The position numbers were made by a program, and so were the translations under genes. From Gemmobacter sp. 24YEA27 (GTDB lineage: Bacteria; Pseudomonadota; Alphaproteobacteria; Rhodobacterales; Rhodobacteraceae), in NCBI RefSeq assembly GCF_030052995.1, contig NZ_JASJPW010000002.1, positions 310,001-374,000 of the forward strand: DNA of 64,000 bases, read 5' to 3'. Below, piece after piece: positions 20,208 through 29,746 of the stretch. Below the pieces are notes generated by a model, which worked only from the letters and a program-made list of their open reading frames with translations, made no database searches and had not been told where the DNA came from. Position 1 is the stretch's first letter. Each line of letters begins with the position of its first letter.

Positions 20208-21188
20208 ATGGATAAATCTGACATCATCGCCAGCCCGAACCGCCTTGTCTGGGGCGGGCTCCTCGCCCTGGCCCTCGCCGCACCGGCGCTGGTCGGCTTC
20301 GACCTCTACATGATCCATGTCGGCATCACGATCAGCTTCAACGTGGCCCTTGCCACGAGCCTCTGGATGATCTGGTCTCTTGGCGTAATCTCTTTCGCCC
20401 ATGCCGGTTTCATGGGGATCGGCGCCTATGCCTCGGCCCTGGTGCTGACGAAACTGGGGCTTTCGATGTGGTATGGCCTGTGGATCGGCGCCGCGGTCTC
20501 TGCCCTTTTCGCCATGCTGATCGCGGTGCCCCTGATGCGGACCCGGGCGGTCTATTTCTTCATGGCCTCCTGGGCGGTGGGCGAGGTGATCAAACGCAAC
20601 TTCGCCTATTTCAAAAGCTTCTTCGGCGGCTGGGACGGGATCTTCGATATCAAACCGCCGGTCCTTGACCTTGGCTTCCTGCAAATCGACTTTGCGAACC
20701 GCATCGCCTATTACTATCTGGCGCTGTTCTTCGTCTCGCTGACGGTCTGGATCATCTACCGCATGAATGCGTCGCGCACCGGCACGATCTGGTGGGCGAT
20801 CCATGAAAATGAACTGCTGGCGCAACATACCGGCATCAATGTCTTCCGCCAGAAAGTCGTCTGTTTCACCATCGCCTGCACCCTCGTCGGCGTGACCGGC
20901 GCGCTTTACGCGCATTACCAGACCTATATCAGCCCCAAAAGTTTCGACATCTGGAAGTCGGAATTCGCGCTGGTGCATCTGATCGTCGGCGGGCTGACCA
21001 CAGTTGGCGGACCGGTCGCGGGCGCAATCTCTCTGACCATGGTCGATGAGGCTTTGCGCGCCACCGGCTATTTCCGCACCATTTTCTTCGGGGTGGTGCT
21101 GATCGCCTCGGTCCTGCTGCTCCCGGGCGGGCTTGAGACGGTCCCTGCCCGTATCCGCAAGCTCTTCAACCGCAATTCGCAGAAGTGA
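20208..21188 (+). CDS. Branched-chain-type ABC permease (LivM-like)
   Basis: 326 residues from ATG 20208 (MDKSDIIA), ten bases after the LivH-like stop; the open frame starts earlier at 20154 within livH. Membrane helices cover the length, with the LivM signatures SLGVISFAHAGFMGIGAY and the late VGGLTTVGGPVAGA loop. Pairs with the previous permease. Confidence 0.92.
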   Translation: MDKSDIIASPNRLVWGGLLALALAAPALVGFDLYMIHVGITISFNVALATSLWMIWSLGVISFAHAGFMGIGAYASALVLTKLGLSMWYGLWIGAAVSALFAMLIAVPLMRTRAVYFFMASWAVGEVIKRNFAYFKSFFGGWDGIFDIKPPVLDLGFLQIDFANRIAYYYLALFFVSLTVWIIYRMNASRTGTIWWAIHENELLAQHTGINVFRQKVVCFTIACTLVGVTGALYAHYQTYISPKSFDIWKSEFALVHLIVGGLTTVGGPVAGAISLTMVDEALRATGYFRTIFFGVVLIASVLLLPGGLETVPARIRKLFNRNSQK

Positions 21189-21198
21189 GGCCCGTGTC

Positions 21199-21969
21199 AT
21201 GCATGAATTAGAGGCGCGCGGCCTTCAGATGAAATTCGGCGGTGTCACCGCGATTGCCGGCCTCGATCTGACGGTCGAGGAAGGTGAGATCCGCGGGCTG
21301 ATCGGCCCGAACGGCGCCGGCAAGACCACGTTTTTCAACGCCTGTTCCGGGCGCTATCCGGTGACGGCAGGGGAAATCCGATACCGGGGCCAGAGGATCA
21401 GCGGTATGAAGCCGCATCAGATCGCGGCAGAGGGGCTGGTCAGGACCTTCCAGCATGTCACTCTGTTCAAACAGTTTTCCGTGCTGAAAAACGTGGTCGC
21501 CGGGAACTACCTTCATGCGCGCCATTCCTATTGGGGATCGCTGCTCAGAACCCGCAAGACGCGCGAGGCCGAGGCCGGATCGGTCGCCCGCGCGCGTGAA
21601 ATCCTGGATTTCGTGGGCCTCGGAGGGCTGGTCGATCAACAGGCCTCGACCCTGGCACATGGGCATCAGAAGATGCTCGGCATCGCCATCGCGCTCGCGG
21701 CAGAACCGAAAATGCTGCTTCTCGACGAGCCTTGTGCCGGCATGAACAGCGATGAGAGCCGCGAGATGATCCATCTCGTCCGCCGTATCCGCGAGACCGG
21801 CATCACCATCATGCTGATCGAACATGACATGAAGGTGGTGATGGGGCTGTGCGACCGCATCACGGTCCTGAACTTCGGCAATGAGATCGCCGACGGCACG
21901 CCCGAAGCGGTGCGCGCCAATGCGCAGGTGCGCGAAGCCTATCTGGGGAGCCAGGCCCATGTTGCTTGA
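21199..21969 (+). CDS. Branched-chain-type ABC ATPase (LivG-like)
   Basis: 256 residues from ATG 21199. Walker A GPNGAGKTT, Q-loop near VRTFQHVTLF, LivG-type signature region LAHGHQKMLGIAIAL (LSGGQ degenerate to LAHGH, a known variation in this class), Walker B MLLLDEPCAGM and H-loop IEHDM. Overlaps the start of the LivF-like gene by 11 bases. Confidence 0.92.
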   Translation: MHELEARGLQMKFGGVTAIAGLDLTVEEGEIRGLIGPNGAGKTTFFNACSGRYPVTAGEIRYRGQRISGMKPHQIAAEGLVRTFQHVTLFKQFSVLKNVVAGNYLHARHSYWGSLLRTRKTREAEAGSVARAREILDFVGLGGLVDQQASTLAHGHQKMLGIAIALAAEPKMLLLDEPCAGMNSDESREMIHLVRRIRETGITIMLIEHDMKVVMGLCDRITVLNFGNEIADGTPEAVRANAQVREAYLGSQAHVA

Positions 21970-22666
21970 GATACGCGATCTGTGGGTCCATTACGGCAAG
22001 GTCGAGGCGGTCAAAGGCGTCTCGATGGCGCTGGAAGAGGGCGGCGTCATCACCCTGATCGGGGCGAATGGCGCGGGAAAAAGCTCGATCCTGAAGGCGG
22101 TTTCGGGGCTGGAAAAACCGTCGCGCGGCGAGGTGCGTTTCAATGGCCAGGTGATCACCGGCCGCCCCGCGCATGAGATCGTCGGCCTTGGCATCGTCAA
22201 TGTCCCCGAAGGGCGCAAGCTCTTCAAGCTGATGACGGTGAAGGAAAATCTGCGTATCGGCGCCTATCTCGACAGCGACCGCGCGCGGATCGCAAAGGGG
22301 ATCGAAGAGGTGTTCGACCGCTTCCCCATCCTGCGCGAGAAACAGAACCAGCCGGCGGGAAAGCTTTCGGGCGGGCAACAGCAGATGGTCGCAATCGGTC
22401 GGGCGCTGATGGCAAGGCCGAAGGTTCTTCTGATGGACGAGCCGTCGCTGGGCCTTTCGCCGGTGATGATCGACGAGATCGCGGCGCTGATCCGTGAATT
22501 GCGCGCCTCTGGCCTGTCGATCGTGCTGGTCGAACAGAATGCAAGCCTTGCGCTGCAGCTTTCCGATCATGGTTACGTGCTCGAAACCGGGGCGATTGCG
22601 CTGCAGGGCCGGTCCGCCGATCTGCTGACCGACCCCGAAGTCGCCCGCGCCTATCTCGGCGCCTGA
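21959..22666 (+). CDS. Branched-chain-type ABC ATPase (LivF-like)
   Basis: 235 residues from ATG 21959, inside the previous gene's end. Walker A GANGAGKSS, NVPEGRKLF (LivF-type Q-loop region), signature LSGGQQQM, Walker B LLMDEPSLGLSP and VEQNA in place of the H-loop His, as is usual for LivF. Completes the importer. Confidence 0.93.
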   Translation: MLLEIRDLWVHYGKVEAVKGVSMALEEGGVITLIGANGAGKSSILKAVSGLEKPSRGEVRFNGQVITGRPAHEIVGLGIVNVPEGRKLFKLMTVKENLRIGAYLDSDRARIAKGIEEVFDRFPILREKQNQPAGKLSGGQQQMVAIGRALMARPKVLLMDEPSLGLSPVMIDEIAALIRELRASGLSIVLVEQNASLALQLSDHGYVLETGAIALQGRSADLLTDPEVARAYLGA

Positions 22667-22676
22667 GGAAAAGACG

Positions 22677-24001
22677 ATGAATGATATTCCGCCCCCCGGC
22701 GACGATTTCGCGATGCTCGGCTATGTCGATCTCGACGGGCTGATCCGGGGCAAATACGCGACAAGTGCCAAGCTTAAATCCTGGCAGGAAAAGGGGGTGC
22801 CTTTTGCTCGGTGGTGCTGGGCTGGGACAGCCGCGACGCGCTGTATCAGAACCGGCATACCGGCTGGCATACCGGCTATCATGATGACCCGATCCGCGTG
22901 GTGCCGGGGCCGGGCCGGGTGATGCCCGGCGACGGTCGGCGGTTTCACCTGGTCGAATATGCCGATGGGCCGGGCGCGGCCCTTTGCCCGCGCCGGCTGG
23001 CGGGGCGGGTGCTGGACGAGGCCCGCGCCATGGGGTTCACCGCGCTGGCCGGGTTTGAGTATGAATTCTACGTTTTCCGCGAGACACCCGCCTCGGCTCT
23101 GGCCAAGGGCTATCGCGGCCTCACCCCCCTTAACCCGACAACCGGCGGCTATTCGGTGCAGCGGATGGCGGTTGAAGACGGCCTCTTCTCGGGGCTGATG
23201 GCGCTGGCGCGTCAGCTGGAAACGCCGCTGGAGGCGATCCATCCCGAAGCCGGTGAGGGCGCGATGGAATTCGCCTTCACCCCGTCAGAGCCGCTGGAAG
23301 GCGCCGACCGGGCGGCGATTTTCAAGGCGTTTTCAAGGGCCTGGGGCAATCAGAACGGGCTGAGCCTGTGCTATATGGCAAAACCGCTGAACGGCTTGCC
23401 CGGCTGCGGCGGCCATACGCATCTGTCTTTGTGGCAAGGGGAGCAGTCGGCCTTATATGACCTTGACGGCGAAGGTGGCCTGTCGCAGACCGCGCGCCAT
23501 TTCATCGCGGGCCAGCTGAAATACATGCCTGAACTGCTGGCGCTTTACGCCCCGACGATCAATTCCTTCACCCGTCTTGCGCCCGGGTTCTGGGCGCCGA
23601 CCGGTGCGACCTGGGGTTTCGACAACCGCACCTGCAGCCTGCGCGTCGTCGGCGACAGCGCAAAATCGATCCGGGTCGAGATGCGGCCCCCGGCAGCGGA
23701 TGCGAACCCTTATCTGGTGCTGGCCGCAGCCCTCGCCTCGGGCCTGCAAGGGATCCGCGAAGGCCTCGACCCCGGCCCGGCGCTCAAAGGCAATGGCTAT
23801 GAGGCGGACCTGCCGCCCGAACGCCGCTTTCCGGCCTCGCTGGCCGAGGCCGCCGCGCGATTGCGTGGATCGGATATGGCGCGCGCCTGGTTTGGCGACG
23901 CTTTTACCGACCATTTCGCCACCTCACGCGAGGCAGAGGTCACGGCACAACGCGCCTGGGTATCGGACTGGGAACTGAACCGTTACTTTGAGATGATCTG
24001 A
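22677..24001 (+). CDS. Glutamine-synthetase-family ligase, gamma-glutamyl-amine type (frameshifted)
   Basis: Class-I GS fold that probably condenses glutamate with an amine using ATP. The N-terminal 43 residues (MLGYVDLDGLIRGKY) end in a T run at 22802-22805; one added T rejoins the frame as VPFCSVVLGWD and gives 441 residues. Metal and catalytic motifs: FEYEFYVF, EAGEGAMEF, CGGHTHLSL, RLAPGFWAPTG and VEMRPPAADANPYL. The short N-terminal domain and partner genes argue for PuuA/GlnT/IpuC-like glutamylation of an amine rather than ammonia assimilation. Its stop overlaps the next ATG (TGATG). Confidence 0.85.
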
Positions 24002-25173
24002 TGACTTACCCCCTGACTGCCCGCTGGACCTACCCGACCACCATCCATGCCGGAGCCGGCAAGATCGCCGGGCTCGGCGCCCATACCATTGCGGCCGGCA
24101 TCCGGCGCCCGCTGGTTGTCACCGATAAGGGCCTTGCGCATCTGCCCTTTATCACCGCCGCGCTGGCGGCGCTGACAGCCGCTGGCCTTACACCCGCGCT
24201 GTTTTCCGATGTCCAGGGCAACCCGACCGATCTGAACCTCGAAGCCGGGATCGAAGCCTTCCGCAAAGGCGCGCATGACGGGGTGATCGTGATCGGCGGC
24301 GGCTCGGCGATGGATGTCGGCAAACTGGTCGCGCTGATGGAGGGGCAGACCATTCCGGTCTGGGATCTCGAAGATATCGGCGACTGGTGGACCCGCGCCG
24401 ATGCCGACCGTATCCATCCGATTATCGCGGTGCCGACCACCGCCGGGACCGGGTCCGAGGTCGGGCGGGCGGCGGTTCTCACCAACACGACCGACCATAC
24501 CAAGAAGATCATCTTCCACCCGAAAATGCTGCCGGTCCTGGTGATCGGCGATCCGGAACTGGCGCTCGGCCTGCCGCCCGCACTGACGGCGGCAACGGGC
24601 ATGGACGCTTTCACCCATTGTTTCGAGACCTTCTGCGTCGAGAGCTTTCATCCGATGGCGGATGGTATCGCGCTGGAAGGCCTCAGGATTATCCGCGACG
24701 CCCTGCCGCGCGCGGTGAAGAACGGCCAGGATCTCGAGGCGCGGACGATGATGTTTGCCGCCGCGATGATGGGGGGCGTGGCGTTCCAGAAAGGTCTCGG
24801 CGCGGTGCATTCGCTGGCGCATCCGCTGGGGGCGATCCATGACATCCAGCATGGTCTCGCCAATGCGGTGATCCTGCCCTATGTGGTCGCCTTCAACCGC
24901 CGGGCGATTGAGGCGAAAGTCGCCCATGTCGCGCATAGCCTTGAAATTGAAGGCGGGTTTGACGGGTTCATGGCCTGGCTCCTCGACTTCCGTCGCGATC
25001 TGGGCATCCCGCATACCCTGGCCGAACTTGGCGCGACGGCAGAGCGCGCCGATGAGATCGCCGCGAAAGCGCTGGCAGATCCTTCGACCGGGGCGAACCC
25101 GCGCAAAATGGATCAGGATGATTTCCGCCGCCTCTACCTCGCCGCGCTGAGCGGTGATCTCACGATTTCATAA
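24001..25173 (+). CDS. Iron-containing alcohol dehydrogenase
   Basis: 390 residues of the group III metal-dependent ADH fold. NAD(P)-binding GGGSAMDVGK, PTTAGTGSEVG, and the metal ligands in TGMDAFTHCFE and HSLAHPLGAIHDIQHG (three His plus an Asp) are all visible. It would interconvert an aldehyde and alcohol in the cytosol. In this operon it could handle the aldehyde produced by the diol dehydratase, as 1,3-propanediol dehydrogenase does for 3-hydroxypropanal. Confidence 0.92.
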   Translation: MTYPLTARWTYPTTIHAGAGKIAGLGAHTIAAGIRRPLVVTDKGLAHLPFITAALAALTAAGLTPALFSDVQGNPTDLNLEAGIEAFRKGAHDGVIVIGGGSAMDVGKLVALMEGQTIPVWDLEDIGDWWTRADADRIHPIIAVPTTAGTGSEVGRAAVLTNTTDHTKKIIFHPKMLPVLVIGDPELALGLPPALTAATGMDAFTHCFETFCVESFHPMADGIALEGLRIIRDALPRAVKNGQDLEARTMMFAAAMMGGVAFQKGLGAVHSLAHPLGAIHDIQHGLANAVILPYVVAFNRRAIEAKVAHVAHSLEIEGGFDGFMAWLLDFRRDLGIPHTLAELGATAERADEIAAKALADPSTGANPRKMDQDDFRRLYLAALSGDLTIS

Positions 25174-25186
25174 GGGAGGAAGCCCG

Positions 25187-25966
25187 ATGTTCACCAGCCT
25201 GAATGGACAAAGCGCCATCGTCACCGGCGCGTCAAAGGGCATCGGGCGCGGCATCGCCCGCGCGCTGGCCGCAAGCGGTGCGCAAGTGACCCTGGTCGCG
25301 CGCGGCATTCCGGCGCTGGAGGCGGGGCGGGATGCCATCCTCGCGGATCTGCCCGGCGCGAAACTGCGGCTTGCCAGCTGCGACATTGCCGACTGGGCCG
25401 CCGTGAAAGCCATGGTCGATGAGGCGGCGGCAGCACAGGGTGGCCTCAATATCCTCTGCGCCAATGGCGGCATCTATCCGCAGACGACGATGGAGGCGAT
25501 GGAGCCTTCCGAATGGGATCAGGTCATGGCGGTGAACACGCGGTCTTCCTTTCTGGCCGTGAAAGCCGCGCAGCCGCATTTCCGGAAAGCGGGCGGGGGG
25601 CGCGTCGTGCTGACCTCATCGATCACCGGCCCGATCACCGGCTATCGCGGCTGGACCCATTACGGCGCCTCCAAGGCGGCGCAGCTTGGCTTCATGCGCT
25701 CGGCTGCGATGGAGCTGGCGAAGGATAAGGTCACCATCAACGCCGTTCTGCCCGGCAATATCATCACCGAAGGCTTCGAGGGCAACGGGCCGGAATACCT
25801 GGCCGCGATGGAGGCGTCGGTGCCGCTGGGGCGGCTTGGAACGGTCGATGACATCGCCAATGCGGTGCTGTTCCTCGCCTCGGATCTTGCCGGCTATATC
25901 ACCGCGCAGACCATCGTGATCGATGGCGGCCAGGTGGTGCCGGAATCGCTCGACGCGATGGCATAG
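25187..25966 (+). CDS. Short-chain dehydrogenase/reductase
   Basis: 259 residues from ATG 25187, preceded by GGGAGG. Classical SDR: TGASKGIGRGIA dinucleotide loop, NGGIYP (NAG variant), catalytic Ser in LTSSI and YGASK with Tyr and Lys. C-terminal AQTIVIDGGQVVP. NAD(P)-dependent oxidation of an alcohol; substrate unknown. Sits between the iron ADH and the dehydratase. Confidence 0.9.
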   Translation: MFTSLNGQSAIVTGASKGIGRGIARALAASGAQVTLVARGIPALEAGRDAILADLPGAKLRLASCDIADWAAVKAMVDEAAAAQGGLNILCANGGIYPQTTMEAMEPSEWDQVMAVNTRSSFLAVKAAQPHFRKAGGGRVVLTSSITGPITGYRGWTHYGASKAAQLGFMRSAAMELAKDKVTINAVLPGNIITEGFEGNGPEYLAAMEASVPLGRLGTVDDIANAVLFLASDLAGYITAQTIVIDGGQVVPESLDAMA

Positions 25967-25978
25967 GAACAGACGCAG

Positions 25979-28273
25979 ATGTCAGACACCGTTCAGGTCA
26001 ATCGCTGGCGCCGCTATTCTGACTGGGACGAGCGCCCCTTGCGGCTGGATCGTTTCGCAAAGGAAGATCCGGCCAATGGCTTTGCCGCCTTCAAAAGCCC
26101 GGCCGATCCGAAACCGGGGCTGACGCTCAGCGGCGGCCGGATCGCCTCGATGGATGGCGTTCTGGCGCATGATTTCGACATGATCGACGCCTTTATCGCC
26201 GAATATCACCTCGACCCGGCCATCGCCCCCGAGGCGATGGCAATGGGTTCGGGCGAGGTCGCGCGGATGCTTGTCGATATGCATGTCCCACGCGAGACGC
26301 TGGTGCGGCTGGCGCATGGCATGACGCCTGCAAAACTGGTCGATGTGGTGTCGCAGCTGAACGCGATGGAAATCGCCTTCGCATATTCGAAAATGCGCCC
26401 CAGGAAGACGCCCGGCAACCAGGCCCATGTGACCAATGCGAAAGACGATCCGCTGCAACTGGCCGCCGATGCGGCGGTGGCGGCGGGGCATGGGTTTGAC
26501 GAGGTCGAGACCACGATGCGCGTCGCCCGCTGCGCCTGGTCGAATGCGCTGGCCTGCCTCGTGGGATCGTCGGTCGGCGAATGGGGGACCCTGTTCCAGT
26601 GTTCCTCGGAAGAGGCCGAAGAGCTGCGGATCGGCATGGCGGGCTTTACCTCTTACGCCGAAACCGTGTCGGTCTATGGCACGGAACGCAGCTTTACCGA
26701 TGGCGATGATACGCCCTGGTCCAAGGCTTTCCTGGTGGCCGCCTATGCCTCGCGCGGGATCAAGGCGCGCTGCACCTCGGGTGGCGGGTCAGAGCTGCTG
26801 ATGGGCTATCACGAGGCGAAATCGCTTCTGTATCTCGAAGCCCGCTGCCTTTGCCTGCAACGTGGCATGGGGGTGCAGGGCACCCAGAATGGCGGCATCG
26901 ACGGCGCCCCGATCACCGCGTCAATCGCGGGCGGCATGCGCGAGATGATGGCGGAAAACCTGCTCGCGGTCTGGCTGGATCTGGAATGCGCATCGGGAAA
27001 TGACGCGCGCGCGACCGAATCGGAAATCCGCGTCGGCGCCAAGATCCTGCCCTATCTGATCGCGGGCTCGGACCTGATCTGCTCGGGCTTTGGCTCGATC
27101 CTGAAATATGACAATTCCTTTAACCCATCGCTGTTCAACGGCGAGGAGATGGAGGATTTCCTCACCCTGCAACGCGATTTCGAGGCCGATGGCGGGCTGA
27201 CCCCAATCCCCGAAGCCGAGGCGCTGTCACTGCGCATCCGCGCGGTCGGGGCGATCTCGGCGGTGCTCGAGGAACTCGGGCTGGCATCACCGACCGAGGC
27301 GATGAAGACCAGCGTCATCGCGGCATCGGGCTCGCGCGAGACACAGACCTTTTCCACCGGCGAGACGGCGCGGATCTCGGAAGAGATCCAGGCGCGCGGC
27401 ATCAATGTGATCGATGTGATTCAGGCACTGGCAAAGCGCGGCTTCCAGCCCGAGGCCGAAAACCTTTTGAAAATCGTCAAGCTGCGGGTCTCGGGCGATT
27501 ACCTGCAGACCTCGTCGATCATTCGCCAGGGCCGTATTCTTTCGGCAATCAATGACCCCAATGATTACGCGGGCCCCGGCACCGGCTATCGCATGACCGA
27601 GGCGCGCCGCGATGAGATCAACGAGATCCGCGATCTGATCGGCCAGTCCGAGGTGCTCTCGGACCAGGCCCGCCACCGGCGCGGCGAAAGCCGCCGCATC
27701 GCCTATGCGCCCCAGGGCGCGGCCCCGAAAGGCGCGGCCCCGCATGAGGTGGTGATCGGCATTTCGCCCGCCTTTGGCCTGCAACTTTACCAGACGACCG
27801 CCGGGCTGGCGCTCTCGGATGTGCTGGCGGCCCTGATCCGAGGCATCACCGCCGGGGGCGGCGTGGCGCGGATCCTCAGGATGCATCATACGGCGGATAC
27901 GTCTTTTCTGGGGCTGACAGCGGCGGAAATGTCGGGCTCGGGCTTTGGCATCGGCATCCAGGCCAAGGGGACGGCGGTGATCCATCAGCGCGGCCGGATG
28001 CCGCATAACAATCTGGAACTCTTCTCGAACGCGCCGATCACCACCCTCGCGCATTATGAGAACATGGGCCGGAATGCCGCGCGCTGGACCCATGGCGAAC
28101 GCCCCGAACCGGTCTCGGTGCCGACCGATGGCCAGGCCCTCGGGGCGCGGTTCCACGCCCAGGTCGCGCTGATCTATGCGATTGAAACCGGCCTGACCGA
28201 TCCGAACCGCGCGCCCGAAGACATCACCGTGACCTTTCTGGATGCGGGCCCGGAGACAGGGGAAAAGCCATGA
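25979..28273 (+). CDS. B12-dependent diol/glycerol dehydratase, fused large and medium subunits
   Basis: 764 residues. Residues 1-560 align with PduC/DhaB1: His150 (QAHVTN), Glu177 (DEVETT), Glu228 (YAETVSVYGTE), Gln303 (VQGTQNG), Asp342 (ECASGND) and Ser369 correspond, with a constant offset of seven, to the substrate and potassium ligands known in Klebsiella diol dehydratase. Residues 605-745 match the medium subunit PduD (VVIGISPAFG, SGSGFGIGIQAKGT, NLELFSNAP). In Klebsiella these are separate genes. It converts a 1,2-diol to an aldehyde by a radical mechanism with adenosylcobalamin. The loop after Gln303 differs from PduC, hinting at another substrate. Confidence 0.92.
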   Translation: MSDTVQVNRWRRYSDWDERPLRLDRFAKEDPANGFAAFKSPADPKPGLTLSGGRIASMDGVLAHDFDMIDAFIAEYHLDPAIAPEAMAMGSGEVARMLVDMHVPRETLVRLAHGMTPAKLVDVVSQLNAMEIAFAYSKMRPRKTPGNQAHVTNAKDDPLQLAADAAVAAGHGFDEVETTMRVARCAWSNALACLVGSSVGEWGTLFQCSSEEAEELRIGMAGFTSYAETVSVYGTERSFTDGDDTPWSKAFLVAAYASRGIKARCTSGGGSELLMGYHEAKSLLYLEARCLCLQRGMGVQGTQNGGIDGAPITASIAGGMREMMAENLLAVWLDLECASGNDARATESEIRVGAKILPYLIAGSDLICSGFGSILKYDNSFNPSLFNGEEMEDFLTLQRDFEADGGLTPIPEAEALSLRIRAVGAISAVLEELGLASPTEAMKTSVIAASGSRETQTFSTGETARISEEIQARGINVIDVIQALAKRGFQPEAENLLKIVKLRVSGDYLQTSSIIRQGRILSAINDPNDYAGPGTGYRMTEARRDEINEIRDLIGQSEVLSDQARHRRGESRRIAYAPQGAAPKGAAPHEVVIGISPAFGLQLYQTTAGLALSDVLAALIRGITAGGGVARILRMHHTADTSFLGLTAAEMSGSGFGIGIQAKGTAVIHQRGRMPHNNLELFSNAPITTLAHYENMGRNAARWTHGERPEPVSVPTDGQALGARFHAQVALIYAIETGLTDPNRAPEDITVTFLDAGPETGEKP

Positions 28274-28701
28274 CCACCAGACCACCCCGCCCCCTGACAC
28301 GGGCCGATTTCCCCCTGGCCGAGACCGCGCCCGAAAAGGTGCGGGGCGCGCGCGGCAAGCCACTTGACGCGCTGACGCTGGACGCCGTGATGACGGGCGA
28401 GGTTACCATCGAAGACCTGCGCATCACGCCGCAGGCGCTGCTGGCCCAGGCCGAGATTGCCCGCGATGCCGGCCGCGCGGCGCTGGCCGCGAATTTCGAA
28501 CGCGCCGCCGAGCTGGTCCATGTGCCGCAGGATCTCATCATGGAAACCTATGAGATGCTGCGGCCGGGGCGGGTGAAAGACAGCGCCGCGCTGCGCGCCC
28601 GGGCCGCGATGCTGCGCCGTGACCACGGCGCCGAAAAGCTGGCGGAATTCCTTGAAACCGCCGCGATCCATTACCAGCGCCGTGGTCTGACGCCCGGCTG
28701 A
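28270..28701 (+). CDS. B12-dependent diol/glycerol dehydratase small subunit
   Basis: 143 residues matching PduE: TLDAVMTGEVTIEDLRITP, AEIARDAGRAALAANFERA and the YEMLRPGR turn. The first codon overlaps the stop of the fused large/medium gene (ATGA). Together the two proteins would make an (alpha-beta fusion, gamma) dimer. Confidence 0.92.
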   Translation: MTTRPPRPLTRADFPLAETAPEKVRGARGKPLDALTLDAVMTGEVTIEDLRITPQALLAQAEIARDAGRAALAANFERAAELVHVPQDLIMETYEMLRPGRVKDSAALRARAAMLRRDHGAEKLAEFLETAAIHYQRRGLTPG

Positions 28702-28714
28702 AAGGAGGCCCGCG

Positions 28715-29746
28715 ATGCGGCTTGACGGAAAAATCGCCTTTGTCACCGGGGCCGGATCGGGGATCGGGCGCGGTTCGGCCCGGGCGCTGGCCGGAGCGGG
28801 CGCAATGGTGGTGGTTAGCGACCGCAATGGTGCCGCCGCCGGCCTGGTGGCCGCAGAGATCACCGGCTCCGGCCAGCGCGCCGAGGCGATGGCGCTCGAC
28901 ATGACCGACACGGCTGCGATCCGCGCAGCGATCCATGAGGTCATCACCCGCCACGGGCGCATCGACGTGCTGCATTCCCATGCCGGGATCCAGATCGAAG
29001 GCCGGCTCGATCAGGTGAGCCCGGATCAGATGGATGCGTCATGGGTGATGAATGTGCGTTCGCATTTCGTGGCGGCACAGGCGGTGATCACGCAGATGCA
29101 GGCGCAGAAAAGCGGCTCGATCATTATCACCGCCTCGAATTCCGGGGTGCAATATGATGCCGGGATGATCGCCTATGCGGTCACGAAACATGCCGCGGTC
29201 GCCATGGTGAAACAGATGGCGAAGGACTTCGCGAAAGACGGCATCCGGGTCAATGCGCTTTGCCCCGGTTTCATCGACACCCCGTTCAATGCCGGGTTTG
29301 AACGCCAGATGGGCGGGCGGGCCGGGCTTGAGGCCTATATCTCCACCGCGATCCCCGCCGGGCGTTTCGGCACGGTCGAAGAGGTCGCGGCGGCGGTGCT
29401 TTACCTCGCCTCCGACCAGTCGCGTTTCGTCACCGGCCTCGCGCTGGTCGCAGATGGGGGGAATGTCTCTGACAGGGCACTGAAGACATCGCTGAGCGGG
29501 ACCGGTTTCCTGTTGCGGCTGCTTTCGGCATTCCGCTTCGGGTCCCGTGATGGCGGACGGATTGCTGTCAGACTGGTGTTTTCCTGTCATGCGGCCCGCC
29601 ACCGGGGCAGTCGGACGATGGTGTTGGCAGTCATCGTCAGGATAAGCGCAAGCGCCCCCGTTCGATGCCGCGTCCGAGAGCCTGTACAATGCCGCCGACG
29701 ATCATGGTTCGGCCCAGGGGCTCTTCGATCCGTTTGCGCGGCCTGA
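28715..29746 (+). CDS. Short-chain dehydrogenase/reductase with doubtful C-terminus
   Basis: Well supported start (AAAGGAGG before ATG 28715). TGAGSGIGRGSA, SHAGI, catalytic Ser in TASNS and YAVTK. A normal SDR would end soon after the last motif LVADGG at about residue 249. Here the frame runs on for about 90 low-complexity residues into the IS5 remnant. One extra G in the six-G run 29456-29461 would stop the protein at about 29472 (252 residues), in line with other suspected one-base deletions, so the tail from 29473 is probably not real. Last gene of the diol dehydratase operon. Confidence 0.82.
   Translation: MRLDGKIAFVTGAGSGIGRGSARALAGAGAMVVVSDRNGAAAGLVAAEITGSGQRAEAMALDMTDTAAIRAAIHEVITRHGRIDVLHSHAGIQIEGRLDQVSPDQMDASWVMNVRSHFVAAQAVITQMQAQKSGSIIITASNSGVQYDAGMIAYAVTKHAAVAMVKQMAKDFAKDGIRVNALCPGFIDTPFNAGFERQMGGRAGLEAYISTAIPAGRFGTVEEVAAAVLYLASDQSRFVTGLALVADGGNVSDRALKTSLSGTGFLLRLLSAFRFGSRDGGRIAVRLVFSCHAARHRGSRTMVLAVIVRISASAPVRCRVREPVQCRRRSWFGPGALRSVCAA

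Noticed and set aside
22677..24001. Main ammonia-assimilating glutamine synthetase (glnA)
   Set aside because: Short N-terminal domain and the catabolic operon context fit gamma-glutamyl-amine ligases better; no glnB or ntr genes nearby.
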